Shown here: one piece after another, positions 16,152 through 24,338 of the stretch
How positions within the stretch are numbered: position 1 is the stretch's first letter
Layout of the letters: every line of letters begins with the position of its first letter
Source of the DNA: VRUE01 sp963697915
GTDB lineage: Bacteria; Actinomycetota; Thermoleophilia; Solirubrobacterales; 70-9
NCBI GenBank assembly: GCA_963697915.1
Contig: OY969103.1
Coordinates: 1,612,001-1,676,000 of the forward strand
Length of the DNA stretch: 64,000 nt
Reading direction: 5' to 3'
Made by a program: the position numbers and the translations under genes
Notes under the pieces: model-generated
Databases searched by the model: none
Told to the model about the DNA's origin: nothing
Seen by the model: only the letters and a program-made list of their open reading frames with translations

Positions 16152-17405
16152 ATGGGCAAAGTTGTGGACATCGAGTCGCCGGCGCGACGCAAACGCGGCA
16201 AAGGCCGCAAGCGGCCCTCGAAGACGGCACTCGTGCTGGGCGGCGGTGGCTTCACCGGCGGCGTCTACGAGATCGGCGCCCTGCGCGCTCTCGACCTGCT
16301 GGCGGTCAACAGCACGGTCAACAACTTCGACATCTACGTCGGCACCAGCGCCGGCTCCTTCGTCGCCACGATGCTGGCCAATGGCATCACTCCCGACGAG
16401 ATGATGCAGACGATCAACGAGCGGGCGCCCTCGGAGTTCGAGGACCTCGATCTCAACAAGGTGCTGCGCTTCAACTACCTCGGCTTCCTGCAGAAGGCGG
16501 CGCTGCTGCCGCTGCGCACGGCCGAGCTGGTGCGCCGCCTGGCCGGGATGGGCGACTTCTCGGCGATCGACGTCGGCGTCGGCCTCGCCGAGGCGCTGCC
16601 GACCGGGATCTACTCCGGCGCCGGGATCGGCGACTACGTCGAGAAAGCGCTCGCCGACACAGGCCGGGTCAACGACTTCCGCCTGCTCGAGAAAGAGCTC
16701 TACCTGACCGCGACCGACCTCGACACCTGCGAGCGCCTCGTGCTCGGCGAGCCGGGTTGGGAGGACGTGCCGATCTCGAAGGCGATCGAGTGCTCGACCG
16801 CGCTGCCGATCGTCTACAAGCCGGTCGATCTCAAGGGTCGCCACCTGATCGACGGCGGCATCCGCTCGACCACCAACGTCGACATAGCGGTCGAGAAGGG
16901 CGCCAAGTTCATCGTCGTCGTCAACCCGCTGGTGCCCTTCGTCAACGACTTCGAGCAGACGATCCCGACCGTCTTCGGCACCCGCGTGCGACGGGTCGCC
17001 GACATGGGCCTGCCGGCGATCGCCAACCAGACCTTCCGGCTGATCGCCCACGCTCGCCTGCACCAGGCGGTCGAGCACTGGCAGGAGATGTACAAGGGCG
17101 TCGACATCATCCTGGTCGAGCCGCAGCCCAACGACGAGCTGATGTTCGGCACGCCGATCATGGACTACTCGCGCCGTCTGCAGATCGCCCGCCACGGCTT
17201 CGAGTCGGTCACCGCGACGCTGGCCCAGGACTACGAGCGCTACGCGGAGATCGCCGAGCGCCACGGCCTCGAGATCTCCGAGCGCCGCGTGCGCCGCGCG
17301 GTCGAGCGCGCCGCCGAAGAGGAGCCGGAGCAGCTCTCCGCCTGGCGCCGCATCCTCGAGCAGACCACCTCGGCGCTGCTGCGCCAGTCCGGCGAGGCTT
17401 CCTAG
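16152..17405 (+). CDS. Patatin-like phospholipase family protein
   Basis: The 417-residue protein has a patatin domain at about residues 25-235: the glycine-rich oxyanion loop (LVLGGGGFTGGVYEIGALRA), the nucleophile elbow GTSAGS, and DGGIRS with the dyad Asp. These enzymes hydrolyse acyl esters of lipids. A basic N-terminal stretch (RRKRGKGRKRPSK) precedes the domain, and no signal peptide is seen, so it is probably cytoplasmic or peripheral. The C-terminal ~130 residues are charged and helical. ATG at 16152 is preferred to the one at 16146 because of its GATAAT spacing. Confidence 0.88.
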   Translation: MGKVVDIESPARRKRGKGRKRPSKTALVLGGGGFTGGVYEIGALRALDLLAVNSTVNNFDIYVGTSAGSFVATMLANGITPDEMMQTINERAPSEFEDLDLNKVLRFNYLGFLQKAALLPLRTAELVRRLAGMGDFSAIDVGVGLAEALPTGIYSGAGIGDYVEKALADTGRVNDFRLLEKELYLTATDLDTCERLVLGEPGWEDVPISKAIECSTALPIVYKPVDLKGRHLIDGGIRSTTNVDIAVEKGAKFIVVVNPLVPFVNDFEQTIPTVFGTRVRRVADMGLPAIANQTFRLIAHARLHQAVEHWQEMYKGVDIILVEPQPNDELMFGTPIMDYSRRLQIARHGFESVTATLAQDYERYAEIAERHGLEISERRVRRAVERAAEEEPEQLSAWRRILEQTTSALLRQSGEAS

Positions 17406-17420
17406 CCCCGCGACACCCTC

Positions 17421-17453
17421 ACGCGTTTTCCCTGGAATGGAGGGAGAACGCGT
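17421..17453. terminator. Bidirectional terminator-like hairpin
   Basis: A 13-bp inverted repeat with one mismatch (ACGCGTTTTCCCT / AGGGAGAACGCGT) and a 7-nt loop lies between the convergent patatin and acyl-CoA ligase genes. The right arm touches the ligase stop codon at 17453-17455. There is no following T tract on either side. Confidence 0.65.
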
Positions 17454-19237
17454 TAGGCCGCGTAGAGCTTCTCGATCGCGCTGGCGTGCTTGTCGGCGAC
17501 GACCGCCCGCTTGACCTTGAGGGTCGGGGTCAGCTCGCCGGACTCCTGCGAGAGGTCCTGGGGCAGGATCGCGATCTTCTTGACCTGCTCGACGCGGGCG
17601 AACTTCTCGTTGATCTTCGCCAGGTGCTCCTCGATCGAGGCCCGCACCGTCGGGTTTGAGGCCAGCTGCGCGGGGTCGGCCGACAGTCCGTTCTCCTGGG
17701 CGTAGGCGGCCGCTTCTTCGGGGTCGAGGGTGACCAGCGCGACCAGGTAGGGCCGGCGGTCGCCGACGACGACGCACTGGGAGACCAGCGGGTGCTGCTT
17801 GATCTCGTTCTCGAGGTTGGCCGGGGTGATGTTCTTGCCACCGGCGGTGATGATGATGTCCTTTTTGCGTCCGGTGATGCGCAGGAAGCCGTCGGGGTCG
17901 ATCGAGCCGAGGTCGCCGGTGTGCAGCCAGCCGTCGACGATCGTCTCCCGGGTCGCCTCCTCGTTCTTGTAGTAGCCCTGGAAGACGTTGGGGCCCTTGA
18001 CCAGGATCTCGCCGTCCGCGGCGATCTTCACCTCGCAGCCCGGGAAGGGTTTGCCGATCGTGCCGATCTTGAAGTCGTCGGGGGTCGAGATCGTCGCCGC
18101 CGTCGAGGTCTCGGTCATCCCCCAGCCCTCGAGCACGAGCACCCCGGCGGCGTCGAAGAAGCGCAGGATGTCGGGGTTGATCGGCGCCGCGCCGGAGACC
18201 GCCAGGCGCAGCTGGCCGCCGAACAGGCCGCGGATTTTGGAGAGCACTTTGTCGTCGGCGAACTCGTACTGCTTGCGCAGCAGGAAGCCCGGCTTGCGAC
18301 CCGACCGTTCCGCCTCGCGCATCTTGCCGCCGACCTTGAGCGACCAGTCGAAGATGGCCTTTTTGATGCCACCCTCTTTCTCCATCGCGCTGGTGGCCAT
18401 CGTGTAGATCTTTTCGAAGATGCGCGGCACCGACGGGAAGTAGGTCGGTTTCAGTTCGGCCAGGTTGGGCATGATCTTCAGCGGGTCGCGCTCCCAGTAG
18501 CCGAGCGTCGCGCCGAGGTCGAAGCTGCCGAGCTGGATCAGGAACGCGAACGAGTGGGCGAGGGGGAGGAAGAGGTAGGTGACGTCTTCGCCTTCGATGA
18601 CGCTGTTCTCGTTGACCATGTCGAGCATCGCGCGGTAGTTGCCGTGGGTGATCACGCAGCCCTTCGGCGGCCCGGTGGTGCCCGACGTGTAGATGAAGGT
18701 GCAGACGTCGGCGGGGGTGACGGCGGAGAAGCGCTGCTCCCACTCGGCGGCGCCGCGGCCGGCGCCGCGCGCGGCCAGGTCGGCGAAGGAGATCGCGTCC
18801 TCGCTCTCGCCGGTCATCCGCACCACGTGCTCGAGCAGCGGCAGCTGGTCGCGGACCTTGCGGATCTTCTCCAGCTGTTCGTCGTCCTCGACGATCACGA
18901 CCTTCGCGTCGGAGTTCTCCAGCACGTATTGGCACTCCTCGGGCGAGTTGGTCTGGTAGATCGGGACGACTACCGCGCCGACCGAGAGCGCGGCGAAGTC
19001 GGCGTAAGTCCACTCGGGCCGGGTGTTGCCGAGGATCGAGACTTTGTCGCCTTTGGCGACGCCGAGGTCGACCAGGCCGAGGGCGAGCGAGCGAACTGTC
19101 TCCTCGACCTCGTCGAAGCTGCGCGAGACCCAGGCCTCGCCCTCTTTGTAGCGGACTGCCGGGGCCTTGCCGTAGAGCTTCGCGGCGCGCGGCAGCAGGT
19201 CCGCCAGGGTTACCGAGTGAGTTCCCCGCTCCTCCAC
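17453..19237 (-). CDS. Long-chain fatty acyl-CoA ligase (AMP-dependent)
   Basis: The 594-residue enzyme activates fatty acids to acyl-CoA with ATP. Adenylation motifs are clear: FIYTSGTTGPPKGCVITHGN (P-loop, A3), GWGMTETSTAATI (A5), HTGDLGSIDPDGFLRITGRK (A7/A8) and NITPANLENEIK (A10, the catalytic Lys region). Length and the KKDIIITAGGKNI linker resemble FadD15-type ligases. GTG at 19237 is chosen because TAGACT lies seven bases upstream and it avoids the divergent gene; a GTG at 19282 would overlap that gene by 20 bases. No neighbour makes an obvious pathway with it. Confidence 0.93.
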   Translation of the reverse strand: MEERGTHSVTLADLLPRAAKLYGKAPAVRYKEGEAWVSRSFDEVEETVRSLALGLVDLGVAKGDKVSILGNTRPEWTYADFAALSVGAVVVPIYQTNSPEECQYVLENSDAKVVIVEDDEQLEKIRKVRDQLPLLEHVVRMTGESEDAISFADLAARGAGRGAAEWEQRFSAVTPADVCTFIYTSGTTGPPKGCVITHGNYRAMLDMVNENSVIEGEDVTYLFLPLAHSFAFLIQLGSFDLGATLGYWERDPLKIMPNLAELKPTYFPSVPRIFEKIYTMATSAMEKEGGIKKAIFDWSLKVGGKMREAERSGRKPGFLLRKQYEFADDKVLSKIRGLFGGQLRLAVSGAAPINPDILRFFDAAGVLVLEGWGMTETSTAATISTPDDFKIGTIGKPFPGCEVKIAADGEILVKGPNVFQGYYKNEEATRETIVDGWLHTGDLGSIDPDGFLRITGRKKDIIITAGGKNITPANLENEIKQHPLVSQCVVVGDRRPYLVALVTLDPEEAAAYAQENGLSADPAQLASNPTVRASIEEHLAKINEKFARVEQVKKIAILPQDLSQESGELTPTLKVKRAVVADKHASAIEKLYAA

Positions 19238-19244
19238 GTCGGGG

Positions 19245-19256
19245 AGTCTAGATAAT
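19245..19256. promoter_or_regulatory. Overlapping divergent promoters (acyl-CoA ligase / DsbA-like)
   Basis: On the minus strand TAGACT (19250-19245) stands seven bases from the GTG at 19237. On the plus strand GATAAT (19251-19256) stands six bases from the GTG at 19263. The boxes are directly back to back, and 25 bases separate the two start codons. Confidence 0.55.
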
Positions 19257-19262
19257 GGGCGG

Positions 19263-19988
19263 GTGTCCGAGGTTGCCGCCACCCCAATCCCGCGCCGCGG
19301 CCGGATCTGGGTGATCCTCCTGCTGACGATCGCCGCCGCCGCCCTCGGCTACACCCTGGTCGAGATCGCGACCAAAGAGGCGGGCCCGCAATCGGTCCGG
19401 GTGGCCCGGATCGGCCTCACGCAGGCGACCTTCGGCGGCGTCCCCCAGGAAGGCGACCGGCTCGGCTCCGAGGACGCCCCGGTCGCGGTCCAGCTCTTCA
19501 CCGACATCCAGTGCGCGAGCTGCGCCGACGACTTCCTCGGCCCGATCCCGACCCTGGTCGAAGAGCGCGTCCGCCCGGGCGACGTGAAGCTGCTGCTGCG
19601 CCACTACTCGTTCGCCCGCAACCCGGCCGAGGTCGGCTTCTTCGCCACCGAGGCGGCCGCCGAGCAGGGTTACGGCTGGCAGTACGCCTACCTCTTCTTC
19701 GCCAACCAGGACGAGGCGGAGCGCTTCGGGATCGACGAGGAGTTCCTCGAATCGCTGGCCGGCTCGATCGGCGAACTGAAAGTCGGCGAGTGGCGCGATT
19801 ACCTGGAGGCCGAGAGCGGCTCCGACGGGGCGATCACCGAACGGCTCGAGGGCTACGAGGAGCTCGGCACCGAGCTCGGCATCCGGGCCGAGCCGGCGAC
19901 GATCGTCAGCGGCCCGAACGGGACCCGCACCCTGCAGGACTCACCCAGCCGGGCGCAGATCGAAGCGGCGATCGAAGCCGTGCGCTGA
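19263..19988 (+). CDS. Membrane-anchored DsbA-like thioredoxin-fold protein
   Basis: The 241-residue protein has an N-terminal membrane anchor (IWVILLLTIAAAALGYTLVE, residues ~15-35) and an extracytoplasmic thioredoxin fold of the DsbA/BdbD type. The active-site motif is CASC in QLFTDIQCASCADDFLGPIP, and the C-terminal segment (about residues 210-241) resembles the fold's last strands. Such proteins oxidise or isomerise disulfides of secreted proteins; the Gly/Pro-free CASC sequence is not the usual CPYC/CPHC, so the redox role is uncertain. Its 3' end overlaps the opposite-strand FAD gene by 48 bases. Confidence 0.8.
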   Translation: MSEVAATPIPRRGRIWVILLLTIAAAALGYTLVEIATKEAGPQSVRVARIGLTQATFGGVPQEGDRLGSEDAPVAVQLFTDIQCASCADDFLGPIPTLVEERVRPGDVKLLLRHYSFARNPAEVGFFATEAAAEQGYGWQYAYLFFANQDEAERFGIDEEFLESLAGSIGELKVGEWRDYLEAESGSDGAITERLEGYEELGTELGIRAEPATIVSGPNGTRTLQDSPSRAQIEAAIEAVR

Positions 19989-21173
19989 GGCGACCGGTCG
20001 CAGCTCAGAGCGGCCGCGGCTGGCCGCCGCCAGCGCCAGGCCCGCCGCCTCGACGCCGCTTGCCCAGGAGACCTCGGAGAGCAGCCCGGGGGCGGCGACC
20101 ATGTCGCCGGCGAGGAAGGTGCCGTCGCCGCGATCGATCGCCGGCCGGTCGCGCCAGCTCTTGCCGGGGTAGTCGAGCGGGCCGGTCTGGGCGCCCATCA
20201 CCTGGCGCCGGCGCCAGGTCTCGCGCTGCCGCCACTCGGGCAGTGAGACGTCGAGCAGCCGCTCGAGGCGGGCCGCCGTCGCCTCGGGGTCCTCGCCGGG
20301 GCGGATCGGCATCTGCGCCTGGACCAGCTCCTCGCCGGCTGGGGCGAGCGAGGGGTCGGGGGCGCTGAAGCGCTCGACCCAGCCCGCCTCGTCGAGGTCG
20401 GAGACGACGAAGGGGTCGCCGCGCCGGTGGCGCAGGCCGAGGTCGAGGCAGAGGGTGTGGCCGCTGGGCCAGGTCAGCGAGTCGTCGCCGAGCAGAGCGC
20501 GGGCGGCGGCGAGCTCGGTGGCGACGATCGCCGGTCCCGGCGGCAGCGACTCGACCCGGCGAGAGGTCTCGACCTCGACGCCGAGGCTCCGCAGGCGGGA
20601 CTCGAGCGTGGCGACCAGGGCGCCCCAGCCGCCGATCAGGTAGCGGGCGGTCGGCGGAGGGCTGAACAGGACCCGCACCGTGTGCTGCCAGACGAAGGCC
20701 GCCGAGAGCTCGCCGGGGTCGTGGTGGAAGCTGTAGACGCCGGCGGCGGCGGAGAGCATCTCGGCGGTGCGCTCGTCGCTGAGCGAGGCGACCCAGCCTC
20801 GGAAGTCGACGTCGACGGGCGCTTCGCGGCCGCGCAGGCGCAGGACCGAGGGCACGGCGCCAAGCGGTGGGAAGCGGCGTGCCTTGCCCTGCCAGCGGAA
20901 GCGGATGCCGGCGAGCGGTGGGCCGGCGAAGGGGGGCAGCAGGTCGCGCTCGACCAGCCACTCCCAGAGCGGCCCGTCCTTGTAGATGACGTGGGGGCCG
21001 AGGTTGGCCTTGTAGGGGCCGGCGCTGCTGCGGGCGCGGCCGCCGAGGGTCTCGTGCGCCTCGACGAGGCGCACCGGGGCACCCCCTTCGGCGCAGGCGA
21101 TCGCCGCCGTCATCCCGGCGAGCCCCCCGCCGACGACGGTGATCTCGCTCATCGTGCCGTTCCGCTGTGCCAT
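19941..21173 (-). CDS. FAD-dependent oxidoreductase, amine oxidase/protoporphyrinogen-oxidase-like
   Basis: The 410-residue protein opens with a Rossmann FAD motif, TVVGGGLAGMTAAIACAEGG followed by LVEAHETLGGRARS, the GxGxxG...E plus GGR pattern of NAD(P)-binding amine oxidases, phytoene desaturases and protoporphyrinogen oxidases. Near the C-terminus GTFLAGDMVAAPGLLSEVSW is the second FAD-binding region (GDxxxxP). The substrate cannot be told. ATG at 21173 is chosen for the strong GAGGAGG four bases upstream; an ATG at 21152 would give a more family-like start. It is divergent from a MocR regulator that may control it. Confidence 0.82.
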   Translation of the reverse strand: MAQRNGTMSEITVVGGGLAGMTAAIACAEGGAPVRLVEAHETLGGRARSSAGPYKANLGPHVIYKDGPLWEWLVERDLLPPFAGPPLAGIRFRWQGKARRFPPLGAVPSVLRLRGREAPVDVDFRGWVASLSDERTAEMLSAAAGVYSFHHDPGELSAAFVWQHTVRVLFSPPPTARYLIGGWGALVATLESRLRSLGVEVETSRRVESLPPGPAIVATELAAARALLGDDSLTWPSGHTLCLDLGLRHRRGDPFVVSDLDEAGWVERFSAPDPSLAPAGEELVQAQMPIRPGEDPEATAARLERLLDVSLPEWRQRETWRRRQVMGAQTGPLDYPGKSWRDRPAIDRGDGTFLAGDMVAAPGLLSEVSWASGVEAAGLALAAASRGRSELRPVASAHGFDRRFDLRPAG

Positions 21174-21196
21174 GACGCCTCCTCGTATGTCTCTGC

Positions 21197-21243
21197 TTCC
21201 GGTGCGCCTTTCCCGTCTCTGGGACGGGAAAGGCGCACCGGAA
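21197..21243. repeat. Long perfect inverted repeat, copy 1 (divergent intergenic)
   Basis: Each arm is 21 bases and the stem is perfect with a 5-nt loop (TCTGG). The left arm, 21197-21217, contains GGTGCGCCTTTCCCG. The first 20 bases of the arm are identical to those at 42869-42888. It lies upstream of both flanking genes, so it is not at the end of either. Confidence 0.9.
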
Positions 21244-21269
21244 CGGGGTTGAGGCAAATGTAGGGGATA

Positions 21270-21293
21270 ACTGGCTCGATATACAGTGCCAGT
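21270..21293 (+). promoter_or_regulatory. Operator-like inverted repeat over the MocR promoter
   Basis: ACTGGC (21270-21275) and GCCAGT (21288-21293) form a perfect inverted repeat with 12 bases between. The candidate -10 TACAGT (21282-21287) is inside the spacer, seven bases before the ATG at 21295. A further inverted half, CCAGTT, is at 21313-21318. Autoregulation by the MocR protein is an inference. Confidence 0.5.
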
Positions 21294-21294
21294 A

Positions 21295-22695
21295 ATGGCA
21301 TCTGTTAGTGAACCAGTTGGCGAAGGGCCCGGCCTCCTGGTAGCGATCGAGCGCGAGTCCGACCTGCCACTCCACGAGCAGGTCGAGCGCTCGATCCGGG
21401 AGGACGTCCAGACCGGCCGCCTCGCCGCCGGCGCCCGCCTGCCCTCGAGCCGCACCTTGGCCAAGGAGCTGGGGATCTCGCGCGGGGTGGTCAGCGAGGC
21501 CTACGGGCAGCTCGCCGCCGAGGGCTACCTGCTGACCAGGCAGGGGGCGCCGGTGCGGGTGGCGAGGACTGTGCGCGCCGCCAGCCCGCGGCCGCCGGCC
21601 CACTCGCTGCTGCCTAGCTACGCCTACGACTTCCGCCCGGGCCTCCCCGACCTGGCCGGGTTCCCGCGCGACCGCTGGCTGCGCTCGCTACGCGCCGCCT
21701 GGCGCGAGGCGCCGATCGACGCCGCCGGTTACCCGGACCCGCGCGGCGTGCCGGCGCTGCGCGAGGCGCTCGCCGAGTACCTCGGCCGGGTGCGGGGCGC
21801 CGCCGTCGAGCCCGAGCAGACGATCGTCTGCACCGGCTTCGCCCAGGCGCTCTCGCTGCTCTGCCGCTGGCTGGCCGGGCGCGGTGTCGAGCGGGTCGCG
21901 CTCGAGGACCCCGGCTGGCACCCGGCCCGGGTGATCGTCGAGGCGGCCGGGCTCGAGGTCGTCCCGGTCGCGGTCGACGGCGAGGGCCTGGTCGTCGCCG
22001 AGCTGGAGGCGAGCGGTGCGGGGGCGGCGATCGTCACCCCGGCCCACCAGTTCCCGACCGGGGTCGTGCTCAGCAGCGAGCGGCGGGCGGCCCTGATCGA
22101 GTGGGCGGAGAGCGGCGAAAGGCTGATCGTCGAGGACGACTTCGACGCCGAGTACCGCTACGACCGCCCCGGGGTCGGGGCGCTGCAGGGCCTGGCGCCG
22201 GAGCGGGTCGCCTACATCGGCTCGGCGAGCAAGCGGCTGGCGCCGGGCATGCGGCTCGGCTGGGCGGTGCTGCCCTCCTGGTTGGCCTGGCCGCTGATCC
22301 AGGCCAAGGCGGTCGAGGACAACGGCTCGGAGGCGATCGGCCAGCTCGCCCTGCACGACTTCCTCGTCCGCGGCGAGCTCGACCGCCATATTCGCCGCAT
22401 GCGTTTGCGCTACCAGCGCCGCCGCGAGGCGCTGCTGGCGGCGCTGGGGCGCTGGCTGCCGGGGGCGCTCCCCGCGGGCGAGGCCGCCGGGCTCTACGAA
22501 GCGGTCGAGTTGCCCGAGGGAGTCGAGGAGGCGGCGCTGATCGCCCGTGCCGCGGAGCGCGGGGTGGGGCTCGAGGGCGTCTCCCTGCACCGCTTCGGCG
22601 CCGGTGGCCGCCCCGGCCTCGTGCTCGGCTTCGGCGGCCTCGCCGAGCCGGCGATCGAGCACGGCGTCCGCCTCCTCGCCGAGTCGCTCGAGTGA
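21295..22695 (+). CDS. MocR/PdxR-type transcription factor (GntR HTH fused to aminotransferase domain)
   Basis: The 466-residue protein has an N-terminal GntR winged helix (about residues 14-80, LPSSRTLAKELGISRGVVSE and AEGYLLTRQGAPVRVARTV) and a class-I aminotransferase-like domain (~115-460). EDDFDAEYRYDRPGVGALQG and YIGSASKRLAPGMRLGW match the PLP site; the Lys in SASKRL would bind PLP. MocR proteins sense PLP or amines and regulate vitamin B6, GABA or taurine genes, usually a divergent neighbour, here the FAD oxidoreductase. ATG at 21295 is preferred to the GTG at 21286 because a TACAGT box sits seven bases upstream. Confidence 0.9.
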   Translation: MASVSEPVGEGPGLLVAIERESDLPLHEQVERSIREDVQTGRLAAGARLPSSRTLAKELGISRGVVSEAYGQLAAEGYLLTRQGAPVRVARTVRAASPRPPAHSLLPSYAYDFRPGLPDLAGFPRDRWLRSLRAAWREAPIDAAGYPDPRGVPALREALAEYLGRVRGAAVEPEQTIVCTGFAQALSLLCRWLAGRGVERVALEDPGWHPARVIVEAAGLEVVPVAVDGEGLVVAELEASGAGAAIVTPAHQFPTGVVLSSERRAALIEWAESGERLIVEDDFDAEYRYDRPGVGALQGLAPERVAYIGSASKRLAPGMRLGWAVLPSWLAWPLIQAKAVEDNGSEAIGQLALHDFLVRGELDRHIRRMRLRYQRRREALLAALGRWLPGALPAGEAAGLYEAVELPEGVEEAALIARAAERGVGLEGVSLHRFGAGGRPGLVLGFGGLAEPAIEHGVRLLAESLE

Positions 22696-22743
22696 CGTGC
22701 CGGTGCTGCGGTGTCCTTATGGGCCCCTGAGCGACGGCACGTC
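22694..22743 (+). terminator. Possible terminator after the MocR gene
   Basis: GACGTGCCG at 22694-22702 pairs perfectly with CGGCACGTC at 22735-22743 across a 32-nt loop, followed by TTTATA. The left arm overlaps the MocR stop. The TTTATAGGGT that follows also serves as the candidate promoter of the next gene. Confidence 0.4.
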
Positions 22744-22761
22744 TTTATAGGGTCGCGGCCA

Positions 22762-23625
22762 ATGGACGAGTCTCGACGACCCGGCTTCACGCAAGGGCAT
22801 TACCTGCTCGGGATCGAGGGGCTGGCGCTGCTGCGTGCCAACGCGCGGCGCGACTACGGGCAGGTGGACGCACGGGTGGGGGAGATCGCCGAGCTCGCCG
22901 CCGGCCTGGAGGCCGGTGCGCACGGCGAGCGCCGCGACCTGCCGGCGGTCGGCGTCGACTCCGGCTACGCCGGCTGGGCCGCCAGCTACGACGGCGAAGA
23001 GAACGACACGGTCGCCGCCGAGGAGCAGATCGTCCACCCTCTGCTCGACGGGCTGCCGCCCGGCCCGGTCCTCGACGCGGCCTGCGGTACCGGCCGCCAC
23101 ACGGCCTACCTGGCCGCTTCGGGCCGGCACCAGCCGATCGGGGTCGACGCCAGCGAGGCGATGCTCGCCCGGGCGCGCGAGAAGCTGCCCGAGGCTGACC
23201 TGCGCCAAGGTGACCTGACCGCGCTGCCGCTCGGCGACGGTGAGGTCGGCGGCGCCGTCTGCGCCCTGGCGCTCAGCCACCTGCCCGAGCTCGGCCCCGC
23301 GGTCGCCGAGCTGGCCCGGGTCCTGCGGCCGGGCGGGCGGCTGGTGATCTCCAACCCGCACCCGTTCGCGACCGCGATCCTCGACTGGCGGGCGGTGTTC
23401 GTCGACGAGCGCGGAGAGCGGCGGACGATCCCCGAGTACCCGCACCGCCACGGCGAGTACGTCGAGGCTTTCGCCGCCGCCGGGCTCGCCGTGCGCCGCT
23501 GCCTCGAACCGGGGCTCGACCGGGAGCAGGCCGCGGCGCGGGCCAAGGCCGGCCGCGGCGAGGCCTTCGCCGAAGCGCTGACCGGCATCCCCGCGGTGAT
23601 CGTCTGGGAGGCGGAACGGGTCTAG
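22762..23625 (+). CDS. SAM-dependent methyltransferase, class I
   Basis: The 287-residue protein has the methyltransferase_11 pattern: motif I VLDAACGTGRHTAYLA, then GVDASEAMLARAREKLPEAD, DLTALPLGDGEVGGAVCALA, and ARVLRPGGRLVISNPHPF. A ~75-residue N-terminal helical extension precedes it (GFTQGHYLLGIEGLALLRAN), of unknown use. The substrate is not evident; it is not BioC-like beyond the generic fold. The ATG at 22762 is chosen over one 17 codons upstream because TAGGGT lies eight bases before it. Confidence 0.85.
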   Translation: MDESRRPGFTQGHYLLGIEGLALLRANARRDYGQVDARVGEIAELAAGLEAGAHGERRDLPAVGVDSGYAGWAASYDGEENDTVAAEEQIVHPLLDGLPPGPVLDAACGTGRHTAYLAASGRHQPIGVDASEAMLARAREKLPEADLRQGDLTALPLGDGEVGGAVCALALSHLPELGPAVAELARVLRPGGRLVISNPHPFATAILDWRAVFVDERGERRTIPEYPHRHGEYVEAFAAAGLAVRRCLEPGLDREQAAARAKAGRGEAFAEALTGIPAVIVWEAERV

Positions 23626-23632
23626 CCCGTTC
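23614..23632 (+). terminator. Short hairpin spanning a stop codon
   Basis: GAACGGG and CCCGTTC form a perfect 7-bp stem with loop TCTAG; the TAG in the loop is the methyltransferase stop. No T tract follows. It may weakly end transcription before the DUF1275 gene. Confidence 0.4.
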
Positions 23633-23639
23633 GCCGCGC

Positions 23640-24338
23640 ATGTCGGAGTCGCTGACGCGGACGCTGCTCGTCCTCACCTTTGTCACCGGGATCGTCGACG
23701 CGGTCAGCTTCCTCGCCCTCGAGCAGGTCTTCGCCGCGATGCAGACCGGCAACGTGATCTTCCTCGGCTTCGGCATCGGTGGTGCCGCCGGGGCGCCGCT
23801 CGTCGCGCCCCTGATCGGGCTCGGCGCCTTCTTCGCCGGCGGTGCCGCCGCCGCTCTCGCTGGCGGGGTCGCCACGCCGGAGGGCCACGGCCTGCGCCGG
23901 GCGCTGGTCGTCGAGGTCGCGCTGCTCGCCGCCGCGGCCGTTTTCGCCGCGGCGACCGATCCCTCGCCCGAGGCGCTCTCCGCCTACACCCTGGTCGCCG
24001 TCCTCTCCTTCGCGATGGGACTGCGCAACACGATGGTGAAGCGGGCCGGCAGCGCCAACCTCGCCACCACGGTGCTCAACCTGACGCTGACTCCGATCGC
24101 CACCCTGCCGGGGTCCGGGGTGGCCTCCGGCGACGACCTGGCGCAGCGTGCCGCCGGCCTGCTCGCCCTGCTCGCCGGAGCCGCCGCCGGGGCGCTGCTG
24201 CTCGAGGCGAGCCTCGTCCTGCCGCTCGCCGCCGCCGCGGCGCTCACCCTGGTCGCGGCCCTGCTCCTCCGCGGTGGTCAGCCGCGGAAGACCGACTCGA
24301 CCCGCGTCCCGTCGGGGTCGAGGACCGCGGCTCGGTAG
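23640..24338 (+). CDS. DUF1275 (YoaK) family membrane protein
   Basis: The 232-residue protein is hydrophobic, with about six membrane segments. The N-terminal TFVTGIVDAVSFLALEQVFA and MQTGNVIFLGFGIGG match the DUF1275/YoaK signature; MGLRNTMVKRAGSANLATTV is the second conserved motif. Function is unknown; members are proposed transporters. Its last ~20 codons lie opposite the VOC gene (61-base overlap), and the Arg/Ser-rich tail that results looks non-conserved. It starts 14 bases after the methyltransferase stop. Confidence 0.85.
   Translation: MSESLTRTLLVLTFVTGIVDAVSFLALEQVFAAMQTGNVIFLGFGIGGAAGAPLVAPLIGLGAFFAGGAAAALAGGVATPEGHGLRRALVVEVALLAAAAVFAAATDPSPEALSAYTLVAVLSFAMGLRNTMVKRAGSANLATTVLNLTLTPIATLPGSGVASGDDLAQRAAGLLALLAGAAAGALLLEASLVLPLAAAAALTLVAALLLRGGQPRKTDSTRVPSGSRTAAR

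Noticed and set aside
14901..19013. A 1370-residue minus-strand open frame
   Set aside because: Only its 3' 409 codons encode the DD-carboxypeptidase. The rest is antisense to the patatin gene and out of frame with the acyl-CoA ligase, and is Arg/Asp-rich without family motifs. Long shadow frames are expected at this G+C.
21197..21243. Treating the long inverted repeat only as a transcription terminator
   Set aside because: Here it is upstream of both flanking genes, and there is no T tract. Termination may apply only to the 42869 copy.
22762..23625. Calling the methyltransferase BioC
   Set aside because: It is 13 kb from bioA, has a large N-terminal extension and only generic motif I similarity.
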